Source: JAWVZS01 sp964507825
Lineage (GTDB): Archaea > Thermoproteota > Nitrososphaeria > Nitrososphaerales > Nitrosopumilaceae
Direction of reading: 5' to 3'
NCBI GenBank assembly: GCA_964507825.1
Contig: CAZDQM010000041.1
Coordinates: 16,392-80,391 of the forward strand
Length of the DNA stretch: 64,000 bases
The first letter of the stretch is position 1. Each line of letters begins with the position of its first letter. This document shows positions 49,356 through 58,700 of the stretch, one piece after another. The notes beneath the pieces were generated by a model that made no database searches, was not told the DNA's origin, and saw only the letters and a program-made list of their open reading frames with translations. The position numbers were made by a program, and so were the translations under genes.

Positions 49356-50219
49356 ATGAGAATAGCACGATTGATGCAGGGTGAAATGGAGACGTATGGT
49401 ATAGTAAGTGGTAGCAAGGTTGCAACAAAGAACGATATAACGCATGCCACCGGCGTTCCGATTCCGCACAGTATAAAGGACTTTCTTTTTGACGGGTGGC
49501 TTGATGAGATCAGGTCCAAGGAATCCGAATTGATATATGAGCAGGACATTTCAGGGTTCAGGCTGCTCCATCCCATACCCACCCCGCCCAAGATAATATG
49601 CCTAGCATTCAACTATACTGATCATGCAAGGGAGCAGAATATACAGTCGCCAGAGGATCCCGCCCTGGTGATAAAGCCGCGGACCGCACTTACGGGGACG
49701 GACTCCGATATCATCTGCCCCGGATTTGTCACACAGCTTGATTACGAGGTGGAGCTTGCGCTAGTCATGGGCAAGACTGTAAAGGATATCCCGGCATCCG
49801 AGGCTTTTGACGCGATATTCGGGTACATGATACTCAATGATGTATCTGCAAGGGATCTGCAGTTCAAGGACGGGCAGTTTACCAGGGCAAAGGGATGCGA
49901 CACGTTTGCCCCGTGCGGCCCGTGGATCACGACAGAAGACGAGGTTGAGGATCCGCACAGGCTAAGGATTGTTACGCGGGTAAACGGCCAGACACGGCAG
50001 GACTCCTCGACTAGCAATATGTTCATCAAGATTCCAGATATCGTCTCAAAGATCAGCAAGTGTATGACTATTGAGCGCGGGGATATTATTTCTACAGGTA
50101 CGCCGGCAGGAGTCATGCTGAACAAGCCAGATGCCATATTTCTCAAGGACGGCGACGAGGTTGAGATGGAGATCGAGGGACTCGGAAGGATTTGTAATAT
50201 AGTCAGGGCCGGAGCATGA
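49356..50219 (+). CDS. Fumarylacetoacetate hydrolase family protein
   Basis: 287 residues from ATG 49356 (preceded by GAGGAAGAG); an earlier in-frame ATG lies inside gltX. Leu-Ala-Phe-Asn-Tyr-Thr-Asp-His near residue 80, metal ligands in Leu-Asp-Tyr-Glu-Val-Glu-Leu-Ala, and the Asn-Asp-Val-Ser-Ala-Arg-Asp-Leu-Gln loop identify the FAH fold. Members act on 2-oxo-4-enoate-like acids or as oxaloacetate/acylpyruvate decarboxylases or hydrolases; the substrate is open. It follows gltX by seven bases. Confidence 0.88.
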   Translation: MRIARLMQGEMETYGIVSGSKVATKNDITHATGVPIPHSIKDFLFDGWLDEIRSKESELIYEQDISGFRLLHPIPTPPKIICLAFNYTDHAREQNIQSPEDPALVIKPRTALTGTDSDIICPGFVTQLDYEVELALVMGKTVKDIPASEAFDAIFGYMILNDVSARDLQFKDGQFTRAKGCDTFAPCGPWITTEDEVEDPHRLRIVTRVNGQTRQDSSTSNMFIKIPDIVSKISKCMTIERGDIISTGTPAGVMLNKPDAIFLKDGDEVEMEIEGLGRICNIVRAGA

Positions 50220-50247
50220 TGCGGCCGCAACGGATGTACCGGTGCAG

Positions 50248-51048
50248 TCAGGAGTCGAGCCGTCTCTTCATCAGGTGGAATACGAGCATCTTTTGCGCAT
50301 CTGTATGATTTAGATCAATGTTTTGGTTTGCTAGGAGGTGCATGTGCGACACGTTGTTTTGCGTTCCATAATGTTGCAGGAATGGTATTATTTCATCGGC
50401 GCCTGCCCTGTCGGCCCGCAACAACGTCACCAGACACGTCGAGTCAAAGTGTGCAGACGGGATTACCGTGGCAATGCTCCCAAGTCCGGAATTGCTTGAA
50501 TGTATAACGCGGCCGCCATCGAGCAGTTCCGATATAAAGTCATCAAGAGGATTCCAGCGCCATGAGTCCACAAACCACGACTCCAACGGTCCCTGCAGAT
50601 TATCACCGGGGGACATTGTCCGGACGTTGCTGGCACGGCCCGCGGCGCGCCTTATCGAGTAAAAAACCCAGGCAGAGTCCATTTTGTAGCCCAGTTTTGC
50701 GGCAAGGTATAACGAGCCCATGTTGGACTCTTCGATTAACATCATCGATGTGTTGCAGTGATTCCTAATGCCAATCTGCTCGCACCGTAAGACCAGCTCA
50801 GATGCCATGCGGCGGCGCCTGTATTCTGGACGGATCCGGATACCCTCGATCCACACGTGTCCGGTCCTCTCTGAGACTAGCGCGTGGCATATGCCGACAG
50901 GAATGGACTCATCATAGGCGCAGAGGAGGTTTTTTTCCTCCAGCCAATGATCCCAGACAAGGTCGACATAGTCGCCCCACGAGAATGTGTTCTTGCAAAA
51001 ATCTAGGATGGCATCCCTGTCAGAGTCACGCACGTCCCGAATCATCAT
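50248..51048 (-). CDS. GNAT-family N-acetyltransferase
   Basis: 266 residues. The N-terminal ~135 residues have the GNAT pattern: Val-Trp-Ile-Glu-Gly-Ile-Arg-Ile-Arg-Pro-Glu-Tyr-Arg-Arg-Arg-Arg-Met-Ala (acetyl-CoA pyrophosphate loop) and a late Ala-Ala-Lys-Leu-Gly-Tyr. The C-terminal ~120 residues are a second domain without a motif that I recognise. The acceptor is unknown. Alone, between convergent FAH-family and divergent Rieske genes. Confidence 0.82.
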   Translation of the reverse strand: MMIRDVRDSDRDAILDFCKNTFSWGDYVDLVWDHWLEEKNLLCAYDESIPVGICHALVSERTGHVWIEGIRIRPEYRRRRMASELVLRCEQIGIRNHCNTSMMLIEESNMGSLYLAAKLGYKMDSAWVFYSIRRAAGRASNVRTMSPGDNLQGPLESWFVDSWRWNPLDDFISELLDGGRVIHSSNSGLGSIATVIPSAHFDSTCLVTLLRADRAGADEIIPFLQHYGTQNNVSHMHLLANQNIDLNHTDAQKMLVFHLMKRRLDS

Positions 51049-51100
51049 ATGAGGATTATATCGTGGAACAATTATTAAGAATAGCCGGGCCCGTTATTCC

Positions 51101-51409
51101 ATGGGCAAGGTTATCGCGGGAAGGGTTGCAGATTTTTCAGATGGTAAGATTCACAAGGTATCGGCAGGCGGAAGGGAGGTTGCCATAGTCATGCTAGACG
51201 GCAAGTATTTGGCGTTTGATGACACGTGCACGCATGCGGGCGCCAGCCTGTCGGAGGGAAAGATTGACGGGTGCAGAGTGGTATGCGGCTGGCATGCGGC
51301 GGAATTTGACTGTAAAACGGGAAAATTGGAAAAATTTCCCGCAAAGATACGGGATTTGCAGTCATATAATACCACAATAGAGTCAGAGAACGTCTTCATC
51401 GAGGTATAA
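51101..51409 (+). CDS. Rieske [2Fe-2S] ferredoxin-like protein
   Basis: 102 residues. Cluster ligands Cys-Thr-His (about 45-47) and Cys-Gly-Trp-His (about 63-66), with Gly-Ala-Ser-Leu between, as in soluble Rieske ferredoxins. No membrane anchor. Could donate electrons to an oxygenase or another redox enzyme; no such partner lies next to it. It is followed by UPF0147 after ~30 bases. Confidence 0.92.
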   Translation: MGKVIAGRVADFSDGKIHKVSAGGREVAIVMLDGKYLAFDDTCTHAGASLSEGKIDGCRVVCGWHAAEFDCKTGKLEKFPAKIRDLQSYNTTIESENVFIEV

Positions 51410-51441
51410 ACAAAAATAACACGTGGGCTATTGGATTGAGT

Positions 51442-51708
51442 ATGGCCGCCGAACGCAACAAGGAAACCATGAAGGATTCCATTAATACGCTGAATCAGGT
51501 AGCAACAAACCCCGCCACCCCAAAGACCATCAAGAAGACTATTGCAGGCCTAGTAGATGGTCTAAATAAGGAAGAGTATGCGCTTGCCGTCAGGGCGGCC
51601 AATGCAATCAGTATGCTAGATGACATAACGCAGGATCCCAACATGCCGTCACATGTAAGGACGCAGTTGTGGCAGGCAGTATCAAAGCTAGAGGGCATAA
51701 GGGAATAA
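51442..51708 (+). CDS. UPF0147 family protein
   Basis: 88 residues from ATG 51442 (a TTG two codons upstream is also possible). All-helical, with Leu-Asn-Gln-Val-Ala-Thr-Asn-Pro-Ala-Thr-Pro-Lys and Ile-Thr-Gln-Asp-Pro-Asn-Met-Pro segments, the two repeats of this archaeal family. Function is not known. Confidence 0.87.
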   Translation: MAAERNKETMKDSINTLNQVATNPATPKTIKKTIAGLVDGLNKEEYALAVRAANAISMLDDITQDPNMPSHVRTQLWQAVSKLEGIRE

Positions 51709-51732
51709 ATCCGTCATGGGGGTGCATGCAGT

Positions 51733-52476
51733 GTGAAGATTGAGGAATTTTTGGATGCGTTGCCGCGGGATATCCTCAATGGGGATGACGTCGAGATCAC
51801 CGAGAAGTCGTATCGTGAGATCTATAATTTTGTAGGGCTAGACAAGAACGACACGCTTTATCACCTAGGTTGCGGGAACGGGACGGGATTGGAGATTGCG
51901 CAAAAAGAGTTTCATGCTAGGACGGTCGGCATAGACATCAGTGCAGAAAAGGTTGCAGTTGCAAGAGGTAAGATGATCAAGGACTGTGATGTCATTTGCG
52001 GTGACATCAGGGATCAGAAGATCGATGACGCGACGGTCGTCCTGTTTTGGTTCTTGGATCAGGATGTCATAGAGCAGATGACGGCCCGGTTCCAGAAGAT
52101 GCATGCAGGATGCAGGGTTGTCACCATCATGGATCCCTTGCTTGACTTTAGACCCGACAAGGTCGCGTTTCCGTATCTGATGTACAAGACGCCGCTGACA
52201 AGGACGGCGAGTATTCGGGAACAGATACTAGCCATCTTTGGTGTCCCATGCATAGATTTTGTGACAGCATGGGAGCATGCAGAGAGGTATACGAAATCCT
52301 TAGGCGACGCGCAAAACGACAGGTTCCTGACAATGATTCAGGCGGTCATGATCTGGATTAATGCAAGAAACCTCAATGTAGCATGCGAGCAGGAGATGCC
52401 GGAGCCCATCAGGGCGTACATTTCAATACTCAAAGAGTTCTTCAACATAGAGATAGAGCACCTGTTGAAGGGTTAA
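51733..52476 (+). CDS. Class I SAM-dependent methyltransferase
   Basis: 247 residues from a GTG start. Rossmann loop Leu-Gly-Cys-Gly-Asn-Gly-Thr-Gly near residue 45, then Val-Gly-Ile-Asp-Ile-Ser, and Cys-Gly-Asp-Ile-Arg. A longer C-terminal helical part may cover the substrate. The substrate is not defined. It lies 24 bases after UPF0147. Confidence 0.82.
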   Translation: MKIEEFLDALPRDILNGDDVEITEKSYREIYNFVGLDKNDTLYHLGCGNGTGLEIAQKEFHARTVGIDISAEKVAVARGKMIKDCDVICGDIRDQKIDDATVVLFWFLDQDVIEQMTARFQKMHAGCRVVTIMDPLLDFRPDKVAFPYLMYKTPLTRTASIREQILAIFGVPCIDFVTAWEHAERYTKSLGDAQNDRFLTMIQAVMIWINARNLNVACEQEMPEPIRAYISILKEFFNIEIEHLLKG

Positions 52477-52508
52477 GCCTTTTATCGTGCCGGCAACGAT
52501 ACTGAGTC

Positions 52509-52856
52509 ATGGACTCTCGAATCAACATAAACGTCTCTGCAGTAGACTATGACATGACTAGCGGGGCCATAAGCAAGACGCTTTCGCTGCTAGAGGAGAG
52601 GATCCACGGCGAGGATGAGTTTATCATGACCGACTCAGAGTTTGCATTTGGCTGGCATTTCTTTGTGCTAAGCGTAAGCAAGAGGATGGTCGACGGGCTG
52701 TCCGAACAGATGGGGCCCGACTTTGAGAGGCTCAAGGGCAAGGGGACCGAGAAAAAGTTCCTGACATGGCTAGCAGGGCAGGTGGAGGCGGGCGTGCCTA
52801 GGTTCAAGCTGGCAATAAAGGAAGAGATGGAGTCCAGCAAGTATGGGATTTTTTAA
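52509..52856 (+). CDS. Small conserved protein, function unknown
   Basis: 115 residues, soluble and mostly helical, with a Trp-His-Phe-Phe-Val-Leu core and a Lys/Glu-rich second half. No recognised motif. It follows the methyltransferase by 32 bases. Confidence 0.7.
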   Translation: MDSRININVSAVDYDMTSGAISKTLSLLEERIHGEDEFIMTDSEFAFGWHFFVLSVSKRMVDGLSEQMGPDFERLKGKGTEKKFLTWLAGQVEAGVPRFKLAIKEEMESSKYGIF

Positions 52857-52860
52857 TTTC

Positions 52861-52890
52861 GTTATCTCCCATGTTATATCCCATGTTATC
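52861..52890. repeat. Short 12-base tandem repeat
   Basis: TCCCATGTTAT occurs twice with a 12-base period (52867 and 52879), in the spacer before the thrombospondin-repeat gene, about 30 bases upstream of its TATA-like element (GCATTAAAATG at 52917). It might be a regulator site; nothing else in this spacer is recognisable. Confidence 0.4.
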
Positions 52891-52953
52891 GTCCCGTGAT
52901 CGGCGTTCATAGATAAGCATTAAAATGCCCAGTCCTACCAAGTATGGAAGGAA

Positions 52954-55116
52954 TTGAAGAAAAAGAATATAATTTTTGCATTTCTAATGCTTGGAATCAT
53001 CTCGGTTGTAACGCCCGGCACCGTCCAGGCCAACATCAACGACAACGACGGGGATGGGATTCCAAACGACAGGGACCTCTGTCCCCATCTAAAGGAGGAC
53101 TATGATCCACAGTACCAGAATACCGGGGACGGGTGCCCCGGAGAGTTTGTCCCATGGTATGATCAAGATTATGACGGAATCCAGGATCACCTCGACGAAT
53201 GCCCCATATTGCGTGAAAACTATAATAGATTTCAGGATGCAGACGGGTGCCCGGATACCCCGCCTAATGTAGGCACGGGCATTCCAGATACAGATGGTGA
53301 CGGATTCATCGATAATTTAGATATGTGCCCGACCATTCCCGAGACGTTCAATGGAATTGATGACAGGGACGGGTGCCCGGATCAAAAGACGTCAAGGGAC
53401 TCGGATCAGGACGGGATATCTGATGCAATGGATGACTGCCCCGCAGAACCCGAGACGTACAATAAATTCCAGGATGCAGACGGGTGCCCGGATACGGTAG
53501 CTGCATCTGCAAGCCAGTTCGAGTTCCCGGATGCAGACGGTGACGGTATAGAGGACAGGAGGGACAGCTGCGTAAACGAGGCAGAAAACATCAATGGATA
53601 TCTAGATCACGACGGGTGCCCCGAGGTTGTAGGACATGTTTCAGGCGGGCTAGTCGATTCAGATTATGATACAATTCCGGATCATCTTGACAAATGTCCC
53701 ACCATAAGGGAGAACTTTAACAAGTTCCAGGATACAGACGGGTGCCCTGACCGCATCGAGACGCGGGCTATCGGGGACGGTGACGGGGATTCCATTCCAG
53801 ATTATTTGGACATGTGTCCATCCATGGCAGAGACATACAATATGATAAACGATACAGACGGGTGCCCGGACCGTGTTGCGGCCTCTGGCGGAATCAAGGA
53901 TGGCGACGGTGACGGGATAATCGACAACCTTGATAGATGTCCAAGCCAGCCAGAGACATACAATAGATTCCAGGATACAGACGGGTGCCCGGACAAGCTG
54001 CCGTCGAGCTCCGATTCAGACGGTGACGGGATCGTCAATGCACACGACGAGTGCCCCGCAGAACCCGAGACGTTCAATAGATTTCAGGATGCAGACGGGT
54101 GCCCGGATACGGTAGCTGCATCTGCAAGCCTGTTCGAGTTCCCGGATGCAGACGGTGACGGGATAGAGGACAGGAGGGACAACTGCGTAAACGAGGCAGA
54201 AAACATCAATGGATATCTAGATCACGACGGGTGCCCGGAAGACGTAGGGTTTGTATCTGACGGAATCGCTGACGCGGATCATGATACAATTCCGGATCAC
54301 CTTGACAAATGTCCCACCATAAGGGAGAACTTTAACAAGTTTAGGGATTACGACGGGTGTCCTGACCTGCTTGTTTTAGAGTCCACCGGAGATTCTGACT
54401 TTGACGGCATTGCCGACAACATAGACGAGTGCCCCTATACAAGGGAGGTATACAACGGGGTGCGGGATGCCGACGGGTGCCCGGATAGTGTTACAAACTA
54501 CAAGCGCGCATCAGATGCGGACGGTGACGGGATAATAGACAACCTTGATAGGTGTCCAAGCCAGCCAGAGGTATACAACAGGTTCCTAGATGCAGACGGG
54601 TGCCCGGACAAGATATCATCGATTGGAGACTCGGATCAGGATGGGATTCCAGATGTACGCGATGAATGCCCACTGCTAGCCGAAACGTACAATAAATTCC
54701 AAGATGCAGACGGGTGCCCGGATACGGTAGCTGCATCTGCAAGCCAGTTCGAGTTCCCGGATGCAGACGGTGACGGGATAGAGGACAGGAAGGACAGCTG
54801 CGTAAACGAGGCAGAAAACATCAATGGGTATCTAGACTGGGATGGATGTCCAGATGTGATACCTGCAGGAAACACCGCCCCCACGCAGTTCGATACAGAC
54901 GGGGACGGAATACTTGACGGTGTTGACTCATGTCCGAACCACAAGGAGACTTGGAACAAGTACAGGGATGCAGACGGGTGCCCGGATACGTTCCCAGAAC
55001 AGTCAAGATATACGCATGATGATGACCTAGACGGAATCATCAACGCGGTCGACCTTTGTCCAGTAACACCGGAGGATTACGACGGTGTTGCCGACACGGA
55101 CGGCTGTCCTGAATAA
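52954..55116 (+). CDS. Exported protein of 17 thrombospondin-type-3 calcium-binding repeats
   Basis: 720 residues from a TTG start. A signal peptide (residues 1-26, ending Val-Gln-Ala) is followed almost entirely by repeats of ~38 residues. Each has Asp-x-Asp-x-Asp-Gly-Ile (a calcium loop), a Cys-Pro pair, a Glu-Thr-Tyr-Asn-type turn and a second Asp-Gly-Cys-Pro. I count 17. The two Cys per repeat probably form disulfides outside the cell. Repeats 4-8, 9-13 and 14-17 run as a larger five-repeat unit of about 610 bases. No PEFG tag or membrane anchor is visible at the C terminus, so the protein may be secreted or held by the S-layer. A second, inverted copy starts at 63356. Confidence 0.9.
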   Translation: MKKKNIIFAFLMLGIISVVTPGTVQANINDNDGDGIPNDRDLCPHLKEDYDPQYQNTGDGCPGEFVPWYDQDYDGIQDHLDECPILRENYNRFQDADGCPDTPPNVGTGIPDTDGDGFIDNLDMCPTIPETFNGIDDRDGCPDQKTSRDSDQDGISDAMDDCPAEPETYNKFQDADGCPDTVAASASQFEFPDADGDGIEDRRDSCVNEAENINGYLDHDGCPEVVGHVSGGLVDSDYDTIPDHLDKCPTIRENFNKFQDTDGCPDRIETRAIGDGDGDSIPDYLDMCPSMAETYNMINDTDGCPDRVAASGGIKDGDGDGIIDNLDRCPSQPETYNRFQDTDGCPDKLPSSSDSDGDGIVNAHDECPAEPETFNRFQDADGCPDTVAASASLFEFPDADGDGIEDRRDNCVNEAENINGYLDHDGCPEDVGFVSDGIADADHDTIPDHLDKCPTIRENFNKFRDYDGCPDLLVLESTGDSDFDGIADNIDECPYTREVYNGVRDADGCPDSVTNYKRASDADGDGIIDNLDRCPSQPEVYNRFLDADGCPDKISSIGDSDQDGIPDVRDECPLLAETYNKFQDADGCPDTVAASASQFEFPDADGDGIEDRKDSCVNEAENINGYLDWDGCPDVIPAGNTAPTQFDTDGDGILDGVDSCPNHKETWNKYRDADGCPDTFPEQSRYTHDDDLDGIINAVDLCPVTPEDYDGVADTDGCPE

Positions 55117-55236
55117 GGGCATAGTGAGATTATTTTGCTAGGATCATCAAGGTAGCATTCATGATTCATGGGTACAATACCAATAGATCAGCTGCCAATT
55201 GTATAGTCGATGCACTCGCCCGGATTCGCTAGTCCT
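55117..55236. other. Spacer after the thrombospondin-repeat gene
   Basis: 120 bases between the convergent repeat-protein and RHH genes. No open frame, RNA or repeat that I can support. A T-rich GATTATTTTG after the stop may end transcription. Confidence 0.3.
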
Positions 55237-55377
55237 CTAATCCTGATCAGATTTCCGAAGCCGGTTTAGTGCATACTCGATTCCGTGTGACCTGCTTGCA
55301 AACCTCTTGTCCTCTATCTCCGAGTCAAGCCACTTGCACAGGTCACCGTCAACTGACACGCTGAACTTGTGCTTCAT
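55237..55377 (-). CDS. 46-residue ribbon-helix-helix (CopG/Arc-like) regulator
   Basis: Minus strand, ATG at 55377 preceded by GGAGGAG with good spacing. The protein has a short beta strand (Lys-Phe-Ser-Val-Ser-Val-Asp), helix 1 with Leu-x-x-Trp-Leu-Asp-x-x-Ile, the turn Phe-Ala-Ser-Arg-Ser-His-Gly-Ile, and helix 2 with Glu-Tyr-Ala-Leu-Asn-Arg-Leu. This is the complete RHH fold, which binds DNA as a dimer through its strand. It faces away from the restriction-modification gene, with a repeat-rich operator-like region between. Likely a repressor of itself and/or of that gene. Confidence 0.82.
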   Translation of the reverse strand: MKHKFSVSVDGDLCKWLDSEIEDKRFASRSHGIEYALNRLRKSDQD

Positions 55378-55437
55378 TGTACTCCTCCATTACAATGCCA
55401 GATGAACGCCAAGGTTTCCAAGTGATACGGAGTAGTC

Positions 55438-55499
55438 AAAAGTAATACTTAAGGCAGGGTAAGTAAAAGTACTCAAAAGTGATGTATAATACTACTTTT
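55438..55499. promoter_or_regulatory. AAAAGT repeats, probable RHH operator and promoter of the ISP gene
   Basis: AAAAGT occurs at 55438, 55465 and 55475, and its complement ACTTTT at 55494, within 62 bases. The second and third are ten bases apart, one helical turn, as RHH dimers prefer. A TATA-like TACTTAAGG at ~55445 lies between copies, so bound protein would block transcription of the frame that starts at 55479/55482. From pattern only. Confidence 0.45.
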
Positions 55500-55682
55500 A
55501 AGCACCTGATTACGCAGCTGGTGACTCATGAGATCGATTTAATCAAATGCATGACTCATGATAATGTTACAATAGATAGAATACAAGAGTGTACAGTCAA
55601 GCCCGGCAGATCGGCTAAAAATCATATCAAAGAGTATACGGATGCAGTGTCGCGTCCTGCCGCGGAAGGTGGTTTCACATAA
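55482..55682 (+). pseudogene. 5' part of the type ISP gene, separated by a frameshift
   Basis: 66 codons from ATG 55482 (GTG at 55479 is possible), ending in TAA at 55680. It reads helical sequence with Arg-Ser-Ala-Lys-Asn-His-Ile-Lys-Glu-Tyr and ends Ala-Ala-Glu-Gly-Gly-Phe-Thr. The downstream enzyme's frame is open and looks coding from base 55682 onward but has no ATG, GTG or TTG until 55787. Adding one base near 55680 would join the two frames into one protein. It could be a true mutation, a programmed -1 shift, or an assembly error. As an independent 66-residue protein it has no match I know. Confidence 0.5.
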
Positions 55683-55786
55683 CCCGCCGCGATGCAGGTT
55701 CCAAAGAGCACACCGCGGGCCAAATACTAGAACGCATACGACGCGAGAGTCATAATGAGTATGAGAAGGGACGTGGATTTGAAGGC

Positions 55787-58700
55787 TTGATTACAAATTT
55801 GATTCGAGATGATCCGGAGTTTGAGGCAGACATCGCGTATAGGTGGGCAGACTGGCCCGAGCGGGAACAACTAACTGGACTAGACGGCAAGGATATCGGG
55901 ATTGATCTTGTCGTGCGCCGCAAGAATGGGGAATGGGGGGCGGTGCAATGCAAATGCTATGATAAAAAATACAAGGTAGAGAAAAAAGATATTGACAGTT
56001 TTCTTGCGGTGTCTGGAAGGGATCCATTTGAATTTCGATGGATTATTGCCACATGCGGCTGGAGCGCCAATGCAGAAACAGAGATCAACGGCCAAAAAAT
56101 ACCCGTCGCAAGGATAGATTTTCAAAAATATACCCATGTAAAGATCGGCACGTTATCGCGTACAGATCGTGATGTTTGGCCAGCCCAAGCAGATGCAATC
56201 GATTCGGTTACAGAAGGCTTCCAAGCATATGACAGAGGGCAGCTTATCATGGCATGCGGCACGGGCAAGACGTTTACATCATTACGAATGTCAGAGCGTC
56301 ACGTCAAGGAAGGAGGACGAATCCTGTTTCTTGCTCCCAGCATAGCGCTCATATCACAAGCTCGCACGGAATGGCTCAGGTACTGTACGCGCCAAACGCG
56401 CACGCTTTTGGTGTGTTCGGACTCTACTGCGGGGAGAAGTACCGACGAGGATATCAGAGTATCGGAGCTTGCATGCAACGTGACGACCAAGCCAGAGAAG
56501 ATCGCATCAGAGTTGAAAGGTTCAGATGACACTGCTACCATGGTTGTCTTTTGCACCTACCAGTCTCTGTTCCAAGTCTCAGTGGCCCAACACGAGCACA
56601 GTGCTCCGGCTTTTGACCTGACTATTGCGGACGAGGCGCATCGAACCACTGGCGTTGACCGTGGCTCCATGAATGGTAAAACAAAGAAAAAGCGCGACTC
56701 TTACTTTCAGTTGGTGCATGACCCAGATATTCTGATTACGAAAAAGCGCCTGTATATGACAGCCACGCCGAGGCTCTACACCGCGCAGTCAAAGACGACA
56801 CTGTATAGTCGTGGCTATACAGTAGTCGATATGGATGACTATTCAACGTACGGCCCCGTATTTTATCGGCTGTCGTTCAGAGATGCCGTAAATGCTGGGA
56901 TGCTTTCTGACTATCGCGTCATAATAATGGGCACGAGTGAAAGCGAGGTATCCTCCGATCTACACAGGCAGGTCGCACTTGTAGCCAAAAATGAGACAGG
57001 CGGTAAAAAGGAACACATATTCACTCTCTCGGACATCACACGTTTGCTGGGCGCGGCCTTGGCGATAAGCGGGATCATCCAAGGTCAGGATACAGACAGA
57101 CCAAATATCCTAACACGGACAATAGGGTATGCAAATTCCATATCTCGTTCAAGGACGTTTACGCGCGCTCTGCAGCTTCCAGAGTTGTACGATACAATTG
57201 CAAAAAAGAAGATAAGTGATAGTGTGACAAATGGTACCGACGGCGCAGCAAACCACCAGATTGTTAGGCCCAGCGTAAAGCATTTGGACGCGTCATCAAG
57301 TGCAATTGAGCGCAACCGCGAGCTGCAGAACCTAGAACGTGCCACTTCCGACGATCCGCGAATGCTCTGCAATGTAAGGCTATTCACAGAAGGTGTTGAT
57401 GTACCCTCACTTGATGCCGTCATATTTTTGGATCCGCGCGACAGTCAGGTAGACGTGGTACAAGCAGTGGGGCGCGTGATGCGGAGCGCCGCAGGCAAGC
57501 GCTTTGGCTATATCATAATTCCAGTATCAATTCCCACAGGCGGGGAATTACTTGATGCACTGGAGTCCGGATCCTGTGGGTATGAGACAGTCGGACGCGT
57601 ACTTCGGGCGCTCCAATCACACGACGGGCGCCTCAGCGAGACGCCGCTACAATTTATACGGGTTGTTGGACATGGTAAAAAGAAAAAAACTAAACCGAGA
57701 ACATCCCCACCAGAACACGAAATCCAGACAATCCTCGGATTAGAGGATGTGAGCGAGAAATTTTATGCAAAGGTAGTCGCCGCGTCGGGCCTTGGAAATC
57801 CAGGACTGCTGACATCACAGAATATAGAGTACGCGGTCCGGCATGCGGCGGACATATTTAAAAAGGCAGGTTTGGGGAAGAATATTGCAGATGCGCTGGA
57901 GCTCACATACGAAGATAGCAATGTAGATGGCAAGAATGCATGTACTGTAGCCGCGCTGTTGGTAACAAACGCATGCTTGTTACACCGACGATTAGTTGAT
58001 GTGCCCCACATGACTGGGCTAGCAAGCCTCGGTAGTGTCGGCAAGTCACGCGACCCGGGAGGCGTGCTGCAGGGAGCATGGTATGCTATACTGAAAAAGG
58101 ACTATAGTCCGGTGTTTAAACCAGCGCTAAAGGTACTGCAAACCTTGCCATCCCAGACAGTAGTTGACAATGCAATCAAGATAATGGCAGACTGCGCAAG
58201 CCGCCTTGCAGACTCGCTCAGTGTGCTTGGCTATGATCATGCCGGGCCTCTTTACCACCGCATACTTGGAACCGCATCAAGCGATGGAGCGTATTATACA
58301 CATAATGTTTCAGCCCTTATGCTGGCGCGGCTCGCACTCTCAAATGATTTTACGGATTGGCGCGATGCGAATGCTGTGCAGGGCCTGAGGATAATGGATC
58401 CCGCATGTGGTACAGGCACATTACTGATGGCATCCCTGCGGACAATAAAGGACCGGGCAAGTCATGATGATCCATCGAATTCAACCTATGCCGACCTTGA
58501 CAGTGTTACATTACATCGAGTCCTAGTGGAGGACGTCCTGTGTGGCCTTGACATAAACCGCTACGGCATACAGCTTGCGGCATGCAATCTTACGCTTGGC
58601 GCGCCCACCGTAGACTACAACCGCATGAACCTCATGACCATGAGGCATGGGCCCCAGTCCGATCTTTCAATAAGGCTAGGATCACTTGAAATCCTCAGGA

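Noticed and set aside
53040..55100. Possible CRISPR-like repeat array
   Set aside because: The repeats keep the reading frame, vary at third positions and encode Asp-rich calcium loops; there are no spacers.
55231..55239. Nine-base match AGTCCTCTA between the RHH gene end and tRNA-His (60304-60312) as an integration site pair
   Set aside because: Nine bases are expected by chance over this search space, the match is not at the tRNA 3' end, and no integrase is present.
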